NCBI RefSeq assembly: GCF_030253575.1
Contig: NC_080567.1
Coordinates: 36,051,501 to 36,115,500, forward strand
Length of the DNA stretch: 64,000 nucleotides
DNA from: Rhododendron vialii
Lineage: Eukaryota; Streptophyta; Magnoliopsida; Ericales; Ericaceae
Direction of reading: 5' to 3'
Shown: piece after piece, positions 58,308 to 64,000 of the stretch
How the letters are laid out: the number at the start of each line of letters is the position of its first letter
How positions within the stretch are numbered: the first letter of the stretch is position 1
The notes under the pieces: model-generated
Told to the model about the DNA's origin: nothing
Database searches by the model: none
What the model saw: only the letters and a program-made list of their open reading frames with translations
Translations under genes and position numbers: made by a program

Positions 58308-58853
58308 AAGAACAAGTATCGTTAATCCTGGACTAACTGGAAAAGAATGCGATAAATCATGAATGGGTTGAATAGACTATAAAGTATGAAGTTCAAACAA
58401 AAGTATGAATAATGGAATGTGTCGTAGTATATTTGCAAGGAATGATCCCATTCAAATCATAGTCACTGGTTAAAATTTGGTGTTATTGGTTGGGTTATTT
58501 TTTGATGAGCTTTTATAGGATGGTAAACGTTCTTTTTTTTTTTTTAATGTTGGAGGTTTTAAAATGCTTGAAAGTTCTATATCTAACTTAAAATAATAGG
58601 TCAGTACATCAAATTTATGTTGAAAATTATTTTGATAACAAAACCGCGGAAGATAAAAGTAGTTCTGAAAACTATTTTCAGGTGTGCAAACCAAATATCA
58701 AAAAATAAAAATTTAAAATTTATTTTCCGAAAAAATATTTTACATCGAAATAAACGGAACCGTAGTTTCCATTCCCGAAAAATATACACACACTTCGCTT
58801 TTAATCTTCCGTTGTCTTGAGATTCCAATCGCATCGTGTTGTTCTGTGTTTAC
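58308..58853. other. 3' flank of the 58.9-kb esterase
   Basis: AT-rich. The part nearest 58853 should be the 3' UTR of the minus-strand gene. Nothing else recognised. Confidence 0.4.
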
Positions 58854-59819
58854 TTATATGCTTGATTCCGACTTCAGGAATGTTGCAACTCTCTTCACCA
58901 GATCCTTGGCCTTATCGCAATGGGGCTTTTCCAGATAGAAAACATGTTCTTCCCCTTCGGTCTCCATGATCTCCACCTCTCCTCCCCACCCAGTACTCTT
59001 TCCCAATTCCTCATAGTATAACCAACCTCTGTGTTTCAAAACATCTCCCTCTGCTACAACCACCAAGACCTTGGCACATCCCATGCCTGACCATTTCGGA
59101 TCCATCACCGGGTTGATCCACGGATCGTCCAGCCCGGTACTCGTCGGGCATGCGGAAAGCCACACCTTCTCTAGATATTCTCGTACACCCACGTCAGTGG
59201 TTTCATCACCAGTCGGGTCTTTCCCCCAGAAAAACGGATGCATCAAAACCAACCCCGCGAGTTTCCCACCATCCAACCCGTCCGACCCGACCCGGATGGC
59301 CATGTTATGAGCTATATTTGCACCAGAACTATCTCCTGCGAAGAACACACGCCCGAAATCAGCACAATCTCCCAGCCAGTCCTCCTCACCGTCTCCGCCG
59401 GAGTGAGACACGACCCATTTCACGGCGGCCCAGGAATCATCGTACCCGACCGGGAGCGGGTGCTCCGGAGCTCTTCTGTACTCGACGGAGACTATAATAA
59501 CGTTAGCTTGGGATGCAAGTGAATTGAGAAATGGCTGGTACGTGGGAGAGAAGGCCGTTTGGACCAAGAATGCGCCGCCGTGAAAGTAAACTAGGACGGG
59601 GAGTTTTTGATCGGAGTTTGTGGGTTTGGGCTTGTAGAGCCGGGCGGATACGCCGGTGTCGGGTTCAATGACAACGTCTTTGGACCCGACACCCGTTTCT
59701 GAATCCGCAGCCGAAGGGGGAACGATTTCGGTGCCGATTAATCTCTCCACTTTGCCATCCTTGTATACAATACAGAGCGGAGATAAATCATATTCGATTT
59801 CAAGATTGTTTGATTCCAT
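58854..59819 (-). CDS. CXE: CXE-type carboxylesterase, intronless, 321 aa
   Basis: CXE12-like soluble esterase. The start is the only sensible Met (MESNNLEIEY). Landmarks: YKDGKVERL (19-27), oxyanion loop HGGAF (80-84, Ala in place of the usual third Gly), EYRRAPEHPLP (113-123), GDSSGANIAHN with Ser164, DDPWINP (231-237), Asp259 in AEGD, and His292 in GEEHVFYL. The nucleophile motif GDSSG is shared only with the neighbour at 61951-62904; the two are near-identical over most of their length and share a leader. That neighbour has HGGGF, so the Gly/Ala change arose after, or was erased since, their duplication. The triad is complete and the gene should be active. GC-rich coding against AT-rich flanks. 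Confidence 0.95.
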   Translation of the reverse strand: MESNNLEIEYDLSPLCIVYKDGKVERLIGTEIVPPSAADSETGVGSKDVVIEPDTGVSARLYKPKPTNSDQKLPVLVYFHGGAFLVQTAFSPTYQPFLNSLASQANVIIVSVEYRRAPEHPLPVGYDDSWAAVKWVVSHSGGDGEEDWLGDCADFGRVFFAGDSSGANIAHNMAIRVGSDGLDGGKLAGLVLMHPFFWGKDPTGDETTDVGVREYLEKVWLSACPTSTGLDDPWINPVMDPKWSGMGCAKVLVVVAEGDVLKHRGWLYYEELGKSTGWGGEVEIMETEGEEHVFYLEKPHCDKAKDLVKRVATFLKSESSI

Positions 59820-61950
59820 GGGGAGGAAATATCATCAAGTATCGAAAGGAGGAGGTGGGGTCTGTTTGTGTGTAGGATGAGAGAGACAGAGGAAGAAACA
59901 GAAGAATTCTAATGGGATTTGAATGGAAGTTGAGCTGTCCATTTCGAGGAAAATGTAGGGAAGCACGCAACTCTCGAGTATTTTAATGATCTCATCTACT
60001 CTTTGTGTAATTTACTTTGCTGACAAAAACTTGGGGCCGGCCCTCGCGTTAGTGGTGGGCATAGACTTATTGTTTATAGATAACCTAGGGTCCTAGGCGT
60101 CCGAAGCTCACGTGCACATTGACAAACGTCGGTGGATCGATTCATTGTCCTCCGGCAAGGTCTAATTGAAGTCGGGATGTATTTCATAGAAATTACTATC
60201 GAACAGGGACATTAAGATGAAGAACGCTATACAATCCGGGAGCAGAATTTTTCACTCTTGCCGTTCAAAATTAATCCGGCTCGCCAAACTTTGAACCTAA
60301 AAGTGGCCATCGAGGGTGGGATGCAAATCCACCCCTCTTACGCTATAGACCCTGATCGTTTTGGAATTTTAGGCTTTGGACTTTTTCTCTGCGCACGGTT
60401 TTTAAAAAAATTTCTCTCAATTATTATTCTTGATGAAGCGGTTTTTAGTCACTTCCGGAGGAGGGGTACCTCAACCGTCCATCTTGTCCTCCAACGGATG
60501 AAACGGCTTCTTGCATGCTTGATTAACGACCTGCAATACAAAACATAAAAGCTATGGGCACCGGCGTGGCTGTCCCCATCACCCCTCCGATGCCTAAGAC
60601 AGTCGATCTGCTTTAGAAGAGAGTATGGACTGAATATGAGTTTTGTAGTTTTTGCATTGCGTACCTTTGTGATAAAGAGGTGTGATCTTTATATAGGCAT
60701 CTTTGGGAGGAATTCCTTGAGACCGGGACTCTTAAGTGTCAGTTCATGGTAGGAATAGATAGGTGTTGGAGTGTCTTCCTCATCTTAGAACTCCCCTGAC
60801 CCTTATCAGATTTGAGGAGTCCCTTCACCTTTGGATTCTGCGATTGTTATCAAGGTTAAGAGTCCTTACGGTGCTGGGACCTCTTGGGCTTATCCGTACT
60901 TGACGGGAATAAGATGGAGTGTCCTCCTTATCTAGGACTTCTTTGGTCCTTATTAGTTTTAGGAGTTCTCATTTCCTTAGTACTCTTGTGCTTGTCATTA
61001 AGGTTAGGAGTCTTCATGGTGGACGAATCTCTGTGGTTATCCTCTAGGACTCGCGGCCTAATCTTTTTGGATGAGATAAGGTCCTGGTTGTTCTATGAGT
61101 CTCATAGATTGTATGAACTTCTGCTGTGGAGTGTTTTATAAGTCTTTGGCTGCAGGTTTGTCATATTTGCCGAGCTCACCTGATGAGCTGATCTTGGTAT
61201 CTTTCTATGAGTTGTGCTCGTGAGCTGGCCTCCGTCCTTAGACTGGTTTAATAGAGGCTAGCTATTATAGGCTAGATTCTATGTTCTTAGGACTCTAGCT
61301 CGAGCCTTTAGGGCTGTGCTCGTGAGCTCTTTGGTTTGGGCTGACCTTTGCCCTTGGGCTGGTCCATTGAGCTCAGTTCTTTAAGCTAAGCTCCATGTCG
61401 CTAGGACCCCTACATGACCCTTCGTGTTGAGCTAGGCATCCTGGTTTGGGTTGACCTTGGAAGGTTATTTTATACTTATCATTTTTATTTCTCTCTACTC
61501 ATTACTCAAAATCCAAATCTTAAAACGAACATGCCCAATCTTACGCGAATTAACGAGATATTAAAACAAATTGAAACGAACATTTTGGCCTTCTCACAAC
61601 AGAAGCCATTGTACAAATGAAACAAAAAAATTTGTACTACATCACATAGAAATGTATGGGAAGACTTTTGGGGCCTCTTGATATGGTTAGTGTACTGCAT
61701 ATGATGCTACAGGGTTGAATTTTGCTGAACTAAACAAAAAATTAAACAGATTTACCCAGAATACTTGAATTCACATTTAACTCAAAATACAATACTTGAA
61801 TCCACAATCAACTCATATTACAACCCTTAACCGAGCCATAAATATATATATTCATCATACAAACCTTAACGAGATTTTTCCATACCTCTTTCCGCTTAAT
61901 TTAATAACCTCAGCGTGTAGTTCTTTTGTGTTCATTGATAGTTATGTTGC
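59820..61950. other. Spacer between the two distal esterases
   Basis: The first 100 bp are the leader of the 58.9-kb gene, homologous to 62905-63000. Bases about 60550-61450 have TATATAGG (60692) and repeated gctcgtgagctgg words and look like part of an LTR-type retroelement, but I cannot place ends. Bases 61650-61715 match 54398-54446 and 55935-55970. The last 200 bp should be the 3' UTR of the next gene. Confidence 0.4.
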
Positions 61951-62904
61951 TTAAATCATCTTCATAAAGGATGCAACTCTCTTCACTAGATCCTTAGCCT
62001 TATCACAATAGGGCTTTTCCAAATAGAAAACATGTTCTTCCCCTTCGGTCTCCACGATCTCCGCCTCTCCTCCCCACCCGCTCTTTCGCAATTCCTCGTA
62101 ATATAACCAACCTCTATGTTTCAAAACATCTTTCTCTGCTACAACCACCAAGACCTTGGCACATCCCATGCCTGGCCATTTCGGATCCATCACCGGGTTG
62201 ATCAACGGGTCGTCCAGCCCGGTACTCCTCGGGCATGCCGAAAGCCACACCTTCTCTTGAAATGTTCTTGCAGCCACGTCAGTAGTTTCATCACCAATCG
62301 GATCTTTCCCCCAGAAGTACGGATGCATCAAAACCAACCCCACAAGCTTCCCACCATCCAACCCGTCCGACCCGGCCCGGATGGCCAAATTATGGGCTAT
62401 ATTTGCACCAGAACTATCTCCACCAAAAAACACCCGCCCAAAATCAGCACAATCTCTCAGCCATTCCTCCTCACCGTTTCCACCGGAGTGAGACACGACC
62501 CATTTCACCGCGGCCCACGAGTCGTCGTACCCGATCGGCAGCGGGTGCTCCGGAGCTCTTCTGTAGTCAACGGAGACTATAATAACATTGGCTTGGGCTG
62601 CAAGCGAATTGAGGAATGGCTGGTATGTCGGAGAGAAGGCCGTTTGGACGAAGAATCCACCGCCGTGAAAGTAAACCAGGAGAGGGAGTTTTTGATCCTG
62701 GTTTGTGGGTTTGGGCTTGTAGAGCCGGGCCGATATGCCGGTGTCGGGTTCAATGACAATGTCTTTGGACCCGACACCAGTTTCTGGATCCGCAGGCGAA
62801 GGAGGAACAATTTCGGTGCCGATAAATCTCTCCACTTTACCATTCTTGTATACTACACAAAGATGAGATAGATCATATTCGATTTCCGGATTGTTTGACT
62901 CCAT
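61951..62904 (-). CDS. CXE: CXE-type carboxylesterase, intronless, 317 aa
   Basis: CXE12-like soluble esterase. An in-frame Met exists 44 codons upstream (63036), but I start at 62904 (MESNNPEIEY) because this is where the paralogues start and the upstream residues translate the conserved leader. Landmarks: YKNGKVERF (19-27), HGGGF (80-84), DYRRAPEHPLP (113-123), Ser164 in GDSSGANIAHN, DDPLINP (231-237), Asp259 in AEKD, His291 in GEEHVFYL. The triad is complete. It is the closest paralogue of the gene at 58854-59819 (same orientation, about 2.1 kb apart), a clear tandem pair, and also close to the frameshifted copy at 33.8 kb. Substrate unknown; some relatives act as 2-hydroxyisoflavanone dehydratases or hormone-ester hydrolases. 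Confidence 0.95.
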   Translation of the reverse strand: MESNNPEIEYDLSHLCVVYKNGKVERFIGTEIVPPSPADPETGVGSKDIVIEPDTGISARLYKPKPTNQDQKLPLLVYFHGGGFFVQTAFSPTYQPFLNSLAAQANVIIVSVDYRRAPEHPLPIGYDDSWAAVKWVVSHSGGNGEEEWLRDCADFGRVFFGGDSSGANIAHNLAIRAGSDGLDGGKLVGLVLMHPYFWGKDPIGDETTDVAARTFQEKVWLSACPRSTGLDDPLINPVMDPKWPGMGCAKVLVVVAEKDVLKHRGWLYYEELRKSGWGGEAEIVETEGEEHVFYLEKPYCDKAKDLVKRVASFMKMI

Positions 62905-63077
62905 GGTTAAGAAATATCGTCTGGTATCAAAAGAAGGTTGGGGTCTGTTTGTGTGTACGGGAGAGACACAGAGAGAAACAGAGGAATTATAGACTTCAGG
63001 GATTTTTAGTGATGTATAAATCTTGGGTATTTTCAATGATTTGATCTACTTCTGAGTAGTTTAATGATTTGATCTGT
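62905..63077 (-). promoter_or_regulatory. Leader and promoter of the last esterase
   Basis: Bases 62905-63000 align with 59820-59920 (shared phrases gtatc, ggggtctgtttgtgtgta, gagagacac/gagagacag). This shows that the tandem duplication included the 5' leader and some promoter. A 444-bp Mutator-type MITE sits about 180 bp upstream of the ATG in this copy only. Confidence 0.55.
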
Positions 63078-63086
63078 AACGTTGTG

Positions 63087-63530
63087 GAGTCCGGCTCCTC
63101 ATCAATTATTGGAGAAAACACGCTCTTCAATCTCGGCCCATAAAAATTTCTTACGAACTTATGTCAATGATCGAAATAGTTCATTTTTTTTTTTTTCACA
63201 TTGAGAACATGAAGTATGCCAAAAATCAAATTTATTGGACATCATTAAATATGATTTTGAAACACATTAGGAACACATGATCTTGCAAAATATAAGATTG
63301 CAACATTAGAACAAAACCCGTTTCTAATTTTTTTCAATATAAATTTGTTTCGAAATCATATCAAACGATAATTGATCAAAATAATTTTTGGTATGCTTGA
63401 TGCTCTCAGTGCATTAAAAATTATGAACAATTTCGATCATTGAAGTATGATTTAAAAAGCTTTTTCTAACCGAAATTGGAGAGAGTGTTCTCTCCTATCC
63501 ATTTAAAGTGATTGAGGAGGAGCCGGGCTC
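63087..63530. mobile_element. Mutator-type MITE, 444 bp, 9-bp TSD
   Basis: Ends GAGTCCGGCTCCTC (left) and, inverted, GAGCCCGGCTCCTC (right), flanked by an exact 9-bp duplication aacgttgtg (63078-63086 and 63531-63539). A 9-bp TSD is the hallmark of Mutator-like elements. The interior is AT-rich with inverted halves around catcattaaatatgattttg. Non-coding. Confidence 0.88.
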
Positions 63531-63539
63531 AACGTTGTG

Positions 63540-64000
63540 AGTGTCATTTCCAAGGATTGGAGATTCTGATCTACTAGTAGTATTTTATGTTCCACTCTTG
63601 GGAAATGAATGATATAAAAGTACATTTCACTCTTGTCAAACATTGTTCTTGAAATTTCTATATTACTATAATAAAAAAAATCAGCGACAGTAACAAAAAA
63701 AAGTTGTCACTGAACTATTATTAAAAATATGTTGCTAAAAATTTTAATGATAACTTTTCACCTCATGGCCTAGAGGTTCGGCTGTGATGCCCCATGCAGG
63801 TATGGGGCTTCAATGCCACATAATTGTACTTTTATATTGATGGAATTGGATCAAAAAAAAAAAACTCATCTCAACCATGTATATTCAATTCGGTAACCGG
63901 TTTCTACTATTAAACCACAAAAGTTGTCCCTATCCTTATAGTCTCATAAATCCAAGAAATTTTTCAGTGCCGGATGGACACAGGTCACGTGGTGCCGAGC
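63540..64000. other. Intergenic DNA to window end
   Basis: AT-rich. A short phrase at 63757-63825 (tcatggcctagaggttcggctg...ggtatggggcttcaa) is weakly tRNA/SINE-like, but no promoter boxes can be defended. No gene. Confidence 0.4.

Noticed and set aside
60550-61450. LTR retrotransposon fragment between the distal esterases
   Set aside because: Suggestive TATA and repeated words only; no ends, primer site or coding similarity that I can defend.
63757-63825. tRNA gene or tRNA-derived SINE
   Set aside because: Only a vague resemblance to A and B boxes; no cloverleaf can be drawn and no poly-A/T tail with duplication is seen.

Overview
This window looks like nuclear DNA of a core eudicot plant. 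Its genes carry GT-AG introns, the gene families are plant-specific (a Kip-related CDK inhibitor and class-I plant carboxylesterases), leaders are rich in CT/GA microsatellites, intergenic DNA is AT-rich, and plant-type transposons are dense. The species cannot be named from the sequence.

Layout. (1) 1-6.4 kb holds no gene I can support; it contains a 291-bp hAT-type MITE, a 251-bp Tourist-like MITE and a fold-back. (2) 6456-7820 (-) is a four-exon KRP/ICK cyclin-dependent-kinase inhibitor, reconstructed exon by exon (204 aa). (3) 8-12.3 kb is intergenic with a Stowaway MITE. (4) 12408-23814 (-) is a complete 19-exon presequence protease (PreP, 1083 aa), a dual-targeted organelle M16C zinc metalloprotease; one of its introns is GC-AG. 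(5) 26.7-62.9 kb is a cluster of six CXE12-like carboxylesterase loci: two on + (26690-28626 and 29909-30865) and four on - (33770-34755, broken; 52135-53085; 58854-59819; 61951-62904). Five have a complete Ser-Asp-His triad. The fourth kind of evidence for a tandem origin is that the two distal genes share leaders and a 3' flank.

The esterase cluster is stretched by transposons. These are a 1.2-kb hAT-type unit (31683-32902), a 623-bp hAT MITE (35678-36300), a 3.07-kb unit with subterminal arrays (36837-39904), a 1.9-kb solo LTR (41660-43556), a 6.05-kb non-autonomous CACTA (44020-50066) with a Harbinger-type MITE nested in it, a fold-back MITE (54798-55106), tandem fold-backs and a 150-160-bp tandem repeat (55.2-56.8 kb), and a TRIM nested in a Harbinger-like MITE (57410-58304). 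A Mutator-type MITE with a 9-bp target duplication lies at 63087-63530. For most of these I read both termini and the target-site duplication directly.

The genes do not form one pathway. KRP restrains CDK-cyclin complexes, and PreP clears transit peptides in mitochondria and plastids. The esterases are soluble alpha/beta hydrolases, probably of specialised or hormone-ester metabolism, whose substrates cannot be read from sequence. I saw no convincingly new biological system. The most interesting items are the esterase cluster (oxyanion-motif variants, one gained intron, one single-frameshift copy) and the nested transposon architecture.
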